From contig NC_064538.1 of NCBI RefSeq assembly GCF_023856365.1, positions 3,613,832-3,677,831 on the forward strand: a stretch of 64,000 bases of DNA. The letters run 5' to 3'. The translations under genes were made by a program, and so were the position numbers. The number at the start of each line of letters is the position of its first letter. The stretch's first letter is position 1. Positions 1-11,664 of the stretch are shown here, one piece after another. This DNA is from Brienomyrus brachyistius (taxonomy: Eukaryota > Chordata > Actinopteri > Osteoglossiformes > Mormyridae). The notes beneath the pieces were generated by a model that was given only the letters and a program-made list of their open reading frames with translations, was not told where the DNA came from and searched no databases.

Positions 1-140
1 TGCCCCCTCCTCTCTGTGCCCTCCTCCCTGCCCCCTCCTCCCTGCCCCCTCCTCCCTGCGCCCTCCTCCCTGCGCCCTCCTCCCTGCCCCCTCCTCTCTG
101 CCCCCTTCTCCCTGCCCCCTCCTCCGTGTCCCCCCTCCCC
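1..140. repeat. 14-bp C-rich minisatellite (cut by window edge)
   Basis: Ten consecutive 14-bp units of the type TGCCCCCTCCTCCC with single-base variants (TGCG, TTCT, CTCTC). It is almost pure pyrimidine on the + strand, so it is a homopurine/homopyrimidine tract with potential for i-motif or triplex structure. The array probably continues to the left. Confidence 0.9.
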
Positions 141-474
141 GCCCGGAAGCCAGAGGGTATTACCTTTGTCACTTCTTTGAGTCACATTGGCTGCTTGCTT
201 GATGGTCGTCGGGGAGAATTCCTGGTAAAGATCGATTTTTCAATAAAATGAGCACTGAGGCCCAAGCAGTTAAATAAAATTTCCTTTACTTTTGAAGCTT
301 AAATATTGGGTCTGCTTAACATTAATAAGGAAAGGGAGTTGGCAGCTTGTTGTCCTTAAAAGCAGTTATGTTACTCCTACTTTATTGCTGGATTACCAGA
401 TCCTCAGTTTCACTTGAATCCCGCCCACCTCGGACCCTTTAGCCTTTGTCTCTTTGTCACTACAGTGTTGTTGG

Positions 475-569
475 CTGGAGGGATGTGGGACGCCCTAAAA
501 CACTGGAGGGATGTGGGACGCCCTAAAACACTGGAGGGATGTGGGACGCCCTAAAACACTGGAGGGATG
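475..569. repeat. 28-bp tandem repeat, 3.4 copies
   Basis: Identical 28-bp units start at 475, 503 and 531, with a partial fourth at 559. The unit begins CTGGAGGGATGTGGGACG and ends CCTAAAACA. The copies are identical, so the expansion is recent. Confidence 0.92.
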
Positions 570-3500
570 TGTGGGATGTGACGTAGGCAAAATAGTGGAG
601 CCACAGGAGTGAAGACGTGCCTTGGTATCTATCCCGTAAGCCAGTGGAAATGGGGGGCTTTTTAAATTTGACATGATCGCGTGGCACTCTCACTTCTGGA
701 GGTGTTGCTTTTATCGTCTCGGGGTTAATACCGACTTTAGCCATTTCAGTTTGCCTGAAATACACGACTACTGCACACGAATCAGACCTGCCCAGAAATA
801 ATTTTTTTCAGTTTTTAAAAACATAATTTTCTTAAATCGTGCATGTTGGGTTTCATTTATTTGCAGGGGTGACATTGCCGCAGATTCACTGTGTCAAGTG
901 ACTGTGTCTAGCATTCAACGCGAGCGTCAGAAAAGTGTGGCCCGTAGAGGTCTGGCTGCTGGGGGGGGGGGCATGTTAGCCGAGGAAATGTGAACCTCGG
1001 CAGGGGAGGTGTGCCGACATCAGCAAAATCCAGCTGTCTGACCGTGGCCACCAGGACCCCCCAGAGGTCATCGGGGACTGACGGCGGTGACCCAGAAGCT
1101 CTCTGATTGGACGCTTAGTTTAACATGCAGTGACCTGTCTGGCTTCCTTTTGTTACCCTTGTCTCTGCAGCCATTGTTTATTGTGTGACCTTGCTAACAG
1201 TCTCCTTCTGCACGTCGACGCGCTTCCATATGCAGCACACGGTATTACTGTGATATGCTGGACGGCTAGAACTTCATGCGACGGTTCTCTCACAATGTTT
1301 CTCAGCATTGGTTTATTCTGTGCTTTAGGCTGATGTCCAGCGTATTTATTGCTGAATAAACTGGCCTGTGAGTTAGTTTGGGCAAAGGCAGCTGCCAGAT
1401 AGATAAAGTTAAATTTAATCCCATATGGTGGCTGATTGTGCTGGACTTCACCCTCCCGGCCCGGAGACCAGCCCCCAGAGACCCGCACGTCGCACACCGC
1501 CGAGGCCCAAGGTGTTTTCTGTGTGCTGTGACCCAGGGAAGGCAGGGGGTAAGGAGCTGGGAGGGGCATGCCGGACGGGGACCTGAGCTGATTCGTTGAG
1601 AATATCCTGCTGCTTTAAGGGGCAGCGCATGAAAAATTGAAGCTATTAAATTTTCGTCAGACAAAAGCGTCACCAAAGGAACTACAATTATGGCTGTATG
1701 GCCATCTGTGCATCGGACGTGAGTGTTCCTGTAATTAGGCATCACCGCGCTGCAATTCATGCATTATTAAGAGTGATTGAGGAGATGACTCAGCTGGTGA
1801 AATGGCTAGGGGGCAGGTGGTTTGTGCCCCCCCCCCCCCATCCCAGTAGGGAACGGATGCATGTCATACTGAGCAGACCTCTGGGTTTGCCACCTGGCTG
1901 TCAGGGGAGGAAAGGTTTTTCAATGGTGGTGGTGCTGGGGAGGGGATTTGCAATTTCTTCTTAACCCCCAGCCCCTATCAGATAGGAATCACAATGGAAT
2001 GATGCATTGCTGGCATCAAATCCCATTATAATTTCTCACACGAAACGATGGTGTGATTCTATGGAGTGCTGGACACAAGGAACGAAGAGCAGCTGAGCCA
2101 CAAACACTGCGGAATAAATACTGGGGGGCGTGGAAATGGAAAGGAATGACACACGATACACAATAAGAATGACACAGTGCACATAGCATTTCCGAGGGAC
2201 GATTTCGGGCTGGTCACGGATTTGCGTGTCAGGTGATCTGCTTGGGACGTCGCTGCTGAGGAGCAGATACTCCTCAGCATGATCTTGGGGATGGACAGAA
2301 GGGAATCTCGTGCTCTGGGGGGCCACTGACATCAGAAATGGCCGCTGGAACCCCTGTACCATCCACTGGCTTCTGTGCAGAGCCTAATGGGCATTAATTG
2401 AGTGCTTCATTAAGGCTGTCGGCCTGGCCTCACGATACCTGAATGTTATAAGTTCACATCCCTTACGCAATAATCTTATGGCTCTCCAGAGCAGGGCCAT
2501 TCAGCTGAAAAGGCTGATTTAGAATGCAAACGTACACAGCTAAGTAATGATATAATGCAGAGAGCCGACTATAGAGATCTCGGTAAATAAGACTGTACGC
2601 CGACTTAATGAATGATGGTGATTTAGGCTGATCACCGCTCACTGGTCATGTTCTCATGGTGAACGGCTGGAAATGAGAATATAATAGTGACAAACAGCAG
2701 CCCCTATTAGCCTTATTTAGGAAAACAAATGTCATAAATTACCCCAACAGCTCTAACCTGGATGCCGCTGATCAGGCTCAGGTTGGGTGGTGTTTGGTCA
2801 GTCTGCTGACCTGGGATCAGATATCCACAAAAACCAGGTGTGAGCATAATGCCAATCCAACTGTTTTGGGTGTTTACCTCTAGAAATGTATCGTCACGTG
2901 TGACACTGCCACTCCATGACCTTTCTGTGACCCCCAGATGCCCCCAGTGGGAGACAGTGAGATTGGTGCAAAAGCATATACAGTACAAACAGTGTCAGTT
3001 TAAATAAAAAATAAGATTTTATGACAGGGAATGGTTGCCATGTGAATTTCCCATAATTGCTTTCTTAAGTCGGGCGGCTGCCGGCTCCTGAGACGGTTAG
3101 TCCTGTAGGAGCACCGTGATCTGATAGACAGGCCCTCCTGTGAGACGGCACCATGTTCTCCACAGCTACGCTAATTAGCGCCCTTGCTGTCTCTGCCGTT
3201 AATTACTGGCTGCTGCTTTTAAGACGCCGCTGCGTTAACATGCTCCGAGAGCCTCAGATCCCTTCGGTAAGGTTCAGACAGACTTTCGGACTCAAGGCGG
3301 CAGCAGCCATACTAGCTCAGGATCTGGTCCCCCCAGGGAAGATGCACTGCGGTGTAGAGTCAGCTTGGGAAAGGAGCTGCTGCTGCGTTTCAGTCCATCA
3401 GACTATTACCAGCTAACTGGTAGTCAGATACTGGATGAGATTGGTAAAGTATAATGCAGCGAACCAGGCATGTGGTCACGTATTAAAATAGCGGCAAAGC

Positions 3501-3692
3501 GAAACTTAATCCCTGCCCACCTTTGTGTCGTCCTTTCTGATTGGCCGTTGTCAAGGAAACGATACTGTAGCCTCTGTAATTTATGCAGTGTACTCTTAAT
3601 ATTAAAGGGATTGTACTGGCTTTTAAAATTCTAATTGTGAGAGTGACAGAAAACAATATTTTTATTATTCTGATATATTGAAGGTGTCAGTC
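570..3692. other. no gene seen; intronic/intergenic sequence
   Basis: Contains an 11-base poly-G at 961-971 and a 13-base poly-C at 1827-1839. Open frames here (up to 152 codons at 1302-1760, minus strand) have no recognisable domains and overlap frames on the other strand. The stretch 2380-2710 is AT-rich without obvious repeats and is a weak candidate for conserved noncoding sequence. Confidence 0.6.
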
Positions 3693-3720
3693 GTGTGTGT
3701 GTGTGTGTGTGTGAGTGTGT
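3693..3720. repeat. (GT)n microsatellite
   Basis: An uninterrupted GT run from 3693 with one GA interruption near 3713. Overlapping short open frames (Cys/Val or Thr/His strings) are artefacts of it. Confidence 0.95.
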
Positions 3721-4985
3721 GCTTTATTTGCTTGCTTTATTTCACACTGTGCTGGGGCATCACAATTTCCCGTTAAAATGTCATTTCCGCACACATTTGT
3801 TTTTCTCGCTGCTCGATTTGCATCGCCGACAGAGCCTGGCCAATGCTGCCTCATCTCCGTGGATGATTTGTTTATGCTGAAAATCACTTTCACAGAACCA
3901 CTCCAACTTCGAATTTTATCTTTCTGCCCTTTTATGCATGAAAAAGGGAAGCTAATGCCAGGTGTTGCATTTCCACCATGAGAAATTCTCCCCATCTAAA
4001 AGAGCGAGCGAGAGAAACTCCGCTTTCAGTCACGCCGAATGTTCTTTTGACACGTTAGTTTTTACGCGAGACTCGGTGTGGTGCAGCTCCTGGCCTTCCC
4101 GACGGCCCGTGAGCCAAGAGCTGAGAAGGACAGGCGTCTGTCCGATAAGCTGGATGGACATTCAGACCGTCTCCGAGCTCAGGACCACCGTGTTTGTGGA
4201 TCCCCAGTTATTTTGCGTTTCCGTATGAGATGGTGTCTCTGCCTCCTCTGATTACAATGTTCCAACTCTGTTCATTTTAGTCTTATATATTTACGTACTT
4301 TAAACTGAATATTAATTACTCAGTGGTGCAGCCTTGAATTCAGCGACAAGGTTGACTGTTTGCTGAAGCCGCTCTGGGTTAAATGCTCTTCTGGGTCTTC
4401 TCTCCTGAGCTTCTTAGATGCAGTGCTACCTGCTGTAATGGAAACGTCCGGAACAGGAGGGGATGGCAGCTGCATGTTTCCAAGACCACACTTGGTCGTT
4501 ATATAGCCCCTGGAGCCCTCAGACGGCTTTTCCACCAATCTTACTGCACATATATGCATCCAGCTCTGCCTGCTGTAATTAATGACAGTGTTTTCTGACT
4601 GTATTTCTCTTATTGTCTCTGTTGGTAAAAATCTTATTGTGATGTGACCCTCGGCCTGGCTCAGTCACCTGCAGTGGATGATGACCTTTGCCCTTTGTTG
4701 TATGTACACATCTGCACACAGCTGTATGATTCCTCAGGGGCCGTGAGTGCCGGGATTCCGGGGGCTGTGCTTTGGTAATAGAGGCCTGAGGTTGATGGAT
4801 TTTTGTTTGCGGGAATCATTTGTCCGAAAGAAGGCTGTACCATGAGTCTCGGTGCATCACCAAAAGCAATCTGTCTGACAAATTGCTGGCCATTAGACCA
4901 AAATGAAGGCGTGTCAAAGTGGGGACTCTGCAGTGAGAGAGAGACGCCGACTAGCCAGGGCTGCCCTGGGTGGGGGCATGGGTGC
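3721..4985. other. no gene seen
   Basis: Mixed-composition sequence. Short open frames lack splice context, conserved motifs or known domains. I see no repeats I can name. Confidence 0.55.
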
Positions 4986-5147
4986 ATACAGGGGTGGGGC
5001 TGTAGGGACACTGATCCCAGCTGAAACCTGATTGGCCCCCAGAGGGCCACCTCCCCTGTCACTCATTGATTCAAAATATATCATTGGCTAATGGTAAGTT
5101 TGGCGCCTTTGTCGGAATCCTGGCCCCTCTTAAACTTCCCACCTTAA
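4986..5147 (-). mobile_element. dispersed CCAAT/GC-box repeat, copy 1
   Basis: Read on the minus strand this matches four other copies in the window (28728, 30351 and 50240 on +; 62261 on -). Shared landmarks in order: TTAAGGTGGG, GGGGCCA near an ATTC, ATTAGCCAATGAT, GAGTGACAGGGGAGG, GGGGCCAATCAGGTTTCAGC, then a GC-rich CCCCACCCCTGTA end. It looks like a short non-autonomous element or a piece of a larger one; I do not recognise the family name. No target-site duplication is evident. Confidence 0.75.
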
Positions 5148-6084
5148 GAGTCGCAGAGTCGCCCTCTGGGGGTCAGACTGTCACTTTCCACACAGGGACA
5201 GATGTATGTCGTCCATGAGCAGGAGGCGTTTGTCGTGTTTCAGGCATAATGAGTAACTCCTCGTCTCATCTGGGACCTCGGTGATGGGTTTGGCATTTCC
5301 GTTAATTTTTCATGCCGTTTAATCTCCAAGGGAGACGTGAGCAGTAATGGCTGAGCTTTTGTTTGAGGAGCAGGGATGGCCGGTAATGGTGACGCCATTG
5401 CTCCACTGCTTTTTGGGAACCCGCTCCCCCGGCCCTCCAGACTGTATGCCGACAGCTTGATTAATGCTCCTCCCCCCCGGAGTGGCTGATCGATCAGCCC
5501 CTGGAGCAGTGCTGCTGTCTCGCAGCAGGCTTGCATCTCATCGCATATGCCATCTGCACAGGGGGGGGGGGTCAAGCTATGACTCCTCCTCCTGTGACTC
5601 CGCCCCCCTGTCACATGTGGATCAGCGCCCTCATGCCGCCTCATTCCTATTTGTCCAATCTGCTGCCATTCTCACAGCGACTAGCCCCCCTCTGGTAAAC
5701 GCAGCCGAACATGATATGTCGTGGGGCTGGGGCAGCTCACCCCCCACCCCCCCTCTTCCACTCCTTCTCCTAGGGAGGGGGTGCATATGGGTGCTTGTTG
5801 GGGGGGGTGGGTACCCTCTCCTCCCCCTCCCACTGTGAATTCATGCTCAGCTGCTGGGGTGAGTGGTCCCATTCAGCCATAATATAAGGAGACAGCCCTG
5901 GGGATCACGATCGTGGAACAAAGCGCCCCCCCCCACCGTACACCACACGGGTCCTTTCAGTCACGTACCCGATTCTTTTATCACGAACCCGACAAGCGTA
6001 GCATCTCATAATGATCCATTCAGAGGCGAAAAATAACTGATCGCGAGCGGAAAATAGCAGCCGGTAGTAGTTCTGGATTACATA
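5148..6084. other. no gene seen; G/C-run-rich sequence
   Basis: Contains an 11-base poly-G at 5561-5571 and several C- and CT-rich patches (5580-5620, 5735-5840). Open frames of 124 and 134 codons overlap on opposite strands and are low-complexity. Confidence 0.5.
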
Positions 6085-8010
6085 CACTGGAGCTTTACCA
6101 GGGACCCTTGCGTTAATAATTTGATTTCCATCGCACCATTAACATCAAATTCAAATCCCCCTTGTCAGGTTATTGTGAAAGCCGCGCTATTAAACGCTGC
6201 GCGGGTCACTGCTGTGGCACTGAGCTTACATCTGAGTCCTCGACGAACCCCGGCTTAGAACCAAAGATAGCTAACCCTCAACAGAACCTTCATCTGATGC
6301 TCTCCATTTCATCGCAATGAAGCCTTCAGCTCAGGTTGTGGAAGAGAAACTAAACAAATTTCTTTAATTTCATGTCTGAATCTTTCACATTCATACCTGT
6401 CAGTTTAAAGAACCTCCCAAGACCATAGTTACCCTTTTAGCTGGATTTGATGATATTCAGTCTGACTTTGCTGTTAATTTTCAACGTTGGGTTGCAGTTT
6501 TAGCGAGTAATAGCTGATGCATCTTGTCATTTTTCCATCCCTCTATGGTTCCATCTGGAACCTCTATCCTGTGTCTAGTCTAACTAATTGCTTTGATCTC
6601 ATGTTTGATTTTCCTCCATTAGATCAGCCATTTTCCGTTCAGCTTGTCGTTATCTTTGATCTCTTGCTAAGTTCTGTAATTGTCCGGGAGAAGTTTCCGA
6701 TGATTAGGAAATGGGCTTTCTTCTTAAGTTCGTTAAAAATCTCAGTAATGTGTGTGGTTTTTTTTTTTTTTTTTAGTTCGTCATAATCATGTTAATGATG
6801 TCACATGACACGGCAGAAGAAGCTAGACAGGCTTCAGATGTACATCTCTATAAAAACTAAATTAACCAGATCTCCTCAGGATGATGGTTCACGACCTGAT
6901 GCGGAGGTCAATTTAAATAAGAAATGCATTGCGGTGGTTTCTGGATGCATGGAATCATGCCACATACCACACAGCTACAGAGTGCTCGCACGGTCTGTTA
7001 CACTTATTGAGCTTATAGACAGACACCAAGGCAATCTTCTCTCTCTTAAAAGGCCCAGAGCTGACTATCAGCAAGGGTGTCGTTCCCCTGGGCCAAGAAC
7101 CTCCTGATCCTGTTGGTAATGACCTCTGTAGTAGTGAAAGGGGTATCATTAGACTGCAGATAATGTCCTAAAATGACTGACAAGCACCATCTCTAACCAT
7201 CTAGTTGATGAACATAAATAAAAGAATAACTGCAATATCCACTGCAGTTTCATTAGATCCCATTTCTGATAAAAAATCTTCTTCATTCCCCCTTCGCTGT
7301 AGTCAAAGCACTCATCTCTAACACCATCAGCACAGCCTACCGTAGTCAGACCTTTGTTTGGGAAAGGAAAATGTAAATAAGCACTGCAGACCTCACCAAT
7401 TCATTTAAAAAGCCCTGAAAAAATAACTGCCCTTCCCCCCCCCTAAACTGCAAACATATTTAATTATTCAGTAATGTACAAGAGCGCGCTTCTATCCCGA
7501 ACACGGCACTCTCCAGACTTACGAGCAAATAGTTATAAAGAAAATACTGTTAACTGCTGGTGCAGGAAACAATGATACTCATGGTCCTCCCTCATCCATT
7601 AGTAAAACAACTGTAGCAAAACCTTCAGCTAAAGGACTCATGTAGACGGCTGCCAGCTACTCCATGCCTAGATAAAGGTATTTAAATCTAGACCGAAGAC
7701 ACACTGTTTCAGTCGCTCACGTTAAACCGCAGTGCTACCCGCCACGCTGCCTGTAGGCCTACAGTGTCTCAGTCTCTTGGCCAGCCATGCTGCTGTCGTC
7801 ACGGCGACCATCATCTGCCTATGTCACTTCCTGCTGCACCAGCTTGCATGGTTCTGACCCGAACGACACTATTATTTTGGGAGGGGGTGGGCAGCCAGTT
7901 AACCTTAGACCCCTTGAGGTTTTGCAGGAGTGTATGTTTCCTCTCCTCTGTCCTCTTCTGCCCCCCCGTCCAGCATTTTAGTATCATATATAGTGCTATT
8001 GTTGCTAAAA
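6085..8010. other. AT-rich, CpG-poor block; no gene recognised
   Basis: About 1.9 kb, noticeably lower in CpG and G-runs than its neighbours, with a T16 run near 6760-6775. Two consecutive + strand open frames (6517-6786 and 6805-7107) have no recognisable protein. The block ends in a LINE/SINE-like 3' tail at 8011, so it could be a decayed retroelement body. Confidence 0.35.
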
Positions 8011-8058
8011 CTGTAAGTGCTTTGAGGCATCCTGCTGGGAAAGGCGCTATATAAAAAT
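8011..8058 (+). mobile_element. retroelement 3'-tail fragment
   Basis: CTGTAAGTGCTTTGAGG ... AAAGGCGCTATATAAAA matches the widespread fish retroelement 3'-end type 'GTAAGCGCTTTGAG...GCGCTATATAAA'. Known as a class from many fish genomes; the exact family cannot be named here. Confidence 0.6.
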
Positions 8059-8843
8059 ATGCTGCCTTAGAAGGATTTTTTTTATTAATAGCACTATAAA
8101 TTTAACTTGAGCAGTTCCCCTCTCTCGAGGCCATTAGAGATGGGGTCGGTGTGGGGTTTGACCCAGCGGGTTACAGGTTTGAATCCTTTATAACTTTACG
8201 ACCTCACGATATAACAGTTGCTGGCCCTGACAGCTGTGAAAGGGAAGGCGGTTTTATGGTGGCTGAACAGTGGTCTGCGTACGGGGCGATGTGAGCCCTC
8301 AGGCGTGTCCCTAACAGGGATGGTGATATTTGTGGTGATGTTCCAGTGTGTGGCGTGACAGAACTGCCTGTTTTGGGTGTAAATACAAGCACAGTCACCT
8401 GTGTCGGTGCAAAAGAGTGCTGCTGTTCAGCGAATTGTGTTCAGGGATTTGAGGCAGCTTCAGGTGGGGAGATGACCAGACTGCTGTCCTCATGCCTGTC
8501 CATGGTGGGGGGTAAAATTTAGCCTCCAGCAGCTCACCATGCCGACTCCCTTGTACCCCCCTCCCTGGACCACCTACACTGCTCTCCAGGTCTCTCTTGG
8601 AGGAGGTGGGGGGGGGGGGAGCCTCACGTTCAGCTCCAGTTAGTTTGCTGCAATATGAGGTCACTGTGTTCCTCTGCTCTGTGGAAGCTGCTGAGAAGAT
8701 GCAACAGCAGTAGAGGCGGCGGCCTCCTTTCCCAGAATGCACTGCGTACAGGGAGGGGCGGCTGGCTGTGATTTCAGGGCAGCTTCTGCCGACGCCCCTG
8801 CCTATGCGGCCAGTCGCCGTGACGGAAGCATGTGGCGTTTCTG

Positions 8844-8857
8844 GTTTCCATGGTAAC
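8844..8857. promoter_or_regulatory. RFX X-box motif
   Basis: GTTTCCATGGTAAC, an almost perfect palindromic X-box of the type bound by RFX factors. It is only a motif match; no promoter context is seen. Confidence 0.3.
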
Positions 8858-8858
8858 T

Positions 8859-10553
8859 CGTCAGGGTGGGTGCCACGGTGACAGCAAAATGGTGGGGGCC
8901 AGCAGAGGTGACGAGACCAGGAAGCAGCAGCAGAGAGATTCAGGAATGGAAGGGGGGGTCATTTAGTGAGCTGGAACCCAGCATGTTTTGGGTGGGAGGC
9001 AGACTGGCACATAGCAAAAACCGCACCCTACCTCTCACTGCTGTTGGAACCAGGAAACCTAATTAAGCCAAACCCCTGGAAGGGGGTCCAATGATTGTGC
9101 ACAAACGTTATCGCTAAGCTCTACAGGCGAGACCGGGGCCAAAAACAGCAGCCGGCATGTGGTCCCTCCCCCTGACCCGCCAATGGGTGACCGCGGCTCA
9201 GCCTGAGGGGGGGGCCGTCCATTTCCTGGGGCAGGCTGCAGGAAATATTAGGGTTTATGCCGCTAGAGAAATAGCCCGGCGAACACAGAACATGAGTCAT
9301 TATCTTCATTTCCACTGACTGCTTTGCTGTCACTCAATACAAAAGCACCTCTGGCTGCTAATGAATGAGTGTAATATTTCTCAGGCCTTTTCCCCCTGGA
9401 GTGTCTGACTCCTCCAGCCCCTCTGCCTGTTTGCAGAGCGAACTTGCTGCAGCGTGGAAACTGCATCCACTGCGAGCTCTGCAGGTATCCGTTTCGGCGC
9501 GCTGACGGAATCAGCAAAGCTATTTTTACCGCTCCCATGCAGCGGTCGGCGAGCGGGCTTTCACACAGCGACACTCCACTCTTGATTTGTTTTTTATAAT
9601 TTTTTTTTTTTTTTATATGTGGGCCAGTGCGGGCTCCACTGGCTGCGATCACAGGTGCTGGGTCTTTAATTAGGCCGCCGAACGAACGCCAGGGACCGGG
9701 TCGGGTCCGGAAGCTGGGTCACTCGTTGTCAGCCAGTACGGCTGGGGGTGGATGGGTTGGGTCTACTCTCTTTTTGGAATAGAACTGTCAAGAGGAGCTG
9801 GGTAGCAACTGGGAGAGGCGAAACAAAGACTGAGCTGTTTGGGGGGAGGGGGCATCAAATGTGTCACACTCAGGGATGCCTGTCATGGACCCCCCCCCCC
9901 GTCGTCATCACTTCCTGTAGGTGGTGATTTCACAGCACCGCTACCCTCACCTGGTGACAGCAAATGGCTCCCGTTTCACTCAGGTGGTGTTAATGCAGTT
10001 TCAGGCCATATTCATAAGCTTCTTATTCCTTTATATAAATAGATAACAGGCTTCGTAAATCGGTCATTGTTACTTTTGGGGGATTATTGGGCTGGTATTA
10101 TAGCAACACGTGGCGATGGACAAACTTAATTATGTCTCAGGTGAATGTTTGTTGTTTATTCTTGCTGCGAGCTGAAACATACTTCAGTAATCTAACATTA
10201 GTAAGTTCTGCAGAAGCAGGAGGCGGCTTTCCAGACTGCGTACTGTGAATGAGCCCCTGTAAAACAGCCTGCTTCACATCCTACGGAGCCCCGGTGTTCT
10301 TTGTCCAGGCCGTCATTGTCACTCGTGAGGACTCTGTCCCCTGTGCTTGCCGGGAATAGTCAAGGTTCTGAACAGGCAGTGGAAACACAAAACCTTTAAA
10401 GGTCACTTTATTATTATTTCCACTGATCCAATTCCAGGGTTGGATCAGTGATGTCACTGTTGGGCCCCTAAGCGTGGCCCTTAATCACCAAACGGGGAAC
10501 TGTCTGACTCCGCCCTCTCTCACTTTGAATGAAAGGGTCTGCAAAATCTGTAA
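8859..10553. other. no gene seen
   Basis: A T-rich run near 9600-9614 and a poly-C of 11 at 9890-9900; a 12-base poly-G lies just upstream at 8608-8619. Open frames up to 129 codons lack domains. Confidence 0.55.
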
Positions 10554-10895
10554 CATCCATCCATTTTCCAAACCGCTTATCCTACTGGGTCGCGGGGGGT
10601 CCGGAGCCTATCCCGGAAGCAATGGGCATGAGGCAGGGAACAACCCAGGATGGGGGGCCAGCCCATCGCAGGGCACACTCACACACCAGTCACTCACACA
10701 TGCACACCTACGGGCAATTTAGCAACTCCAATTAGCCTCAGCATGTTTTTGGACTGTGGGGGGAAACCGGAGTACCCGGAGGAAACCCCATGACGACATG
10801 GGGAGAACATACAAACTCCACACACTAACCCAGGCTTAGACTCGAACGTGGGTCCCAGAGGTATGAGGAAACTAACCACTGCACCACCATGCCAC
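10554..10895 (-). mobile_element. full-length tRNA-derived SINE with (ATGG)n tail
   Basis: Read on the minus strand it has a tRNA-like head (GGTGGTGCAGTGGTTAG A-box region, ACGTTCGAGTC B-box region). A body follows with TTTGTATGTTCTCCCCATG and CCACAGTCCAAAAACATGC, then TGGGCTGGCCCCCCATCC, CGGGATAGGCTCCGGACC, GATAAGCGG and a short (ATGG)n tail. This is the well-known teleost SINE with this 3' half. The flanks AAAATCTGTAA (10543-10553) and AAAACATGTAA (10897-10907) look like an imperfect target-site duplication, supporting a complete insertion. Confidence 0.88.
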
Positions 10896-11505
10896 CAAAA
10901 CATGTAACAATGTAATATAAATAAATATCTGTTCACTTTTCTCTGTATGTCTTTGGTACATACTACTCCTAGGCAGGTAAGAAACTGCAATCAACCAGCT
11001 TATACCATTATCTGGTGGGTATCACCACCATTACACCCCATGTCTGCCTCATAGCACTGGCAGCTAGTTAGTGCTGCTGCACAGTCAGATCCATTGCACT
11101 GTTGTGCAGCCCATCAGAAGCATTTACATTTGTTGTAAGTCAGCACTCACTGCGTTTGGTTTCTCCCACTTATTAATGCTTTTGCTAATTGTGGCGGAGT
11201 AAATAACACATCGCTTGTCAAAAACGTCCTTTATTCAGGGGGCGTCGCCGGCTTGACACCGCAGGTGCCGCATACATAATGAACACGCCAAATTTCCCTT
11301 CATGCCTCCTGCCCCCAATTTGTCTGTGTGGAGCTGGATGACTGGGAAGATAAAGATCTCAGAGAATAACTGAATGCATTTTAAAGGCGCCTCGTAAAGA
11401 CATCTGTTGGATCTGATTGTGCGTTACACTGAGGTAATTCTGTGTTATGCCTGGCAATAATAGCAGTGAAATGTTTTTTTTTATTATTATTTTTTAAGTG
11501 ATGCT

Positions 11506-11664
11506 GGTTTCCCCAGGGTGTGAGTGTGCCCTGTGATGGGCTGGTCCCCCATCCTGGGTTGTTCCCTGCCTCGTGCCCATTGCTTCCGGGATAGGCTCCG
11601 GACCCCCCCGCGACCCAGTAGGATAAGCGGTTTGGGAAATGGATGGATGGATGGTTTCCCCAGG
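11506..11664 (+). mobile_element. 5'-truncated SINE copy with perfect 12-bp target duplication
   Basis: Only the 3' third of the same SINE is present (GTGCCCTGTGATGGGCTGG ... GATAAGCGGTTTGG, then (ATGG)n). The 12-bp GGTTTCCCCAGG occurs directly before (11506-11517) and after (11653-11664), overlapping the tail by two bases. Truncation at the 5' end plus the duplication is the hallmark of target-primed reverse transcription. Its sequence is close to identical to the corresponding part of the minus-strand copy at 10554. Confidence 0.88.

Noticed and set aside
8141..8230. tRNA-like GGTTACAGGTTTGAATCC
   Set aside because: A lone B-box-like string; no cloverleaf can be drawn around it and no SINE body follows.
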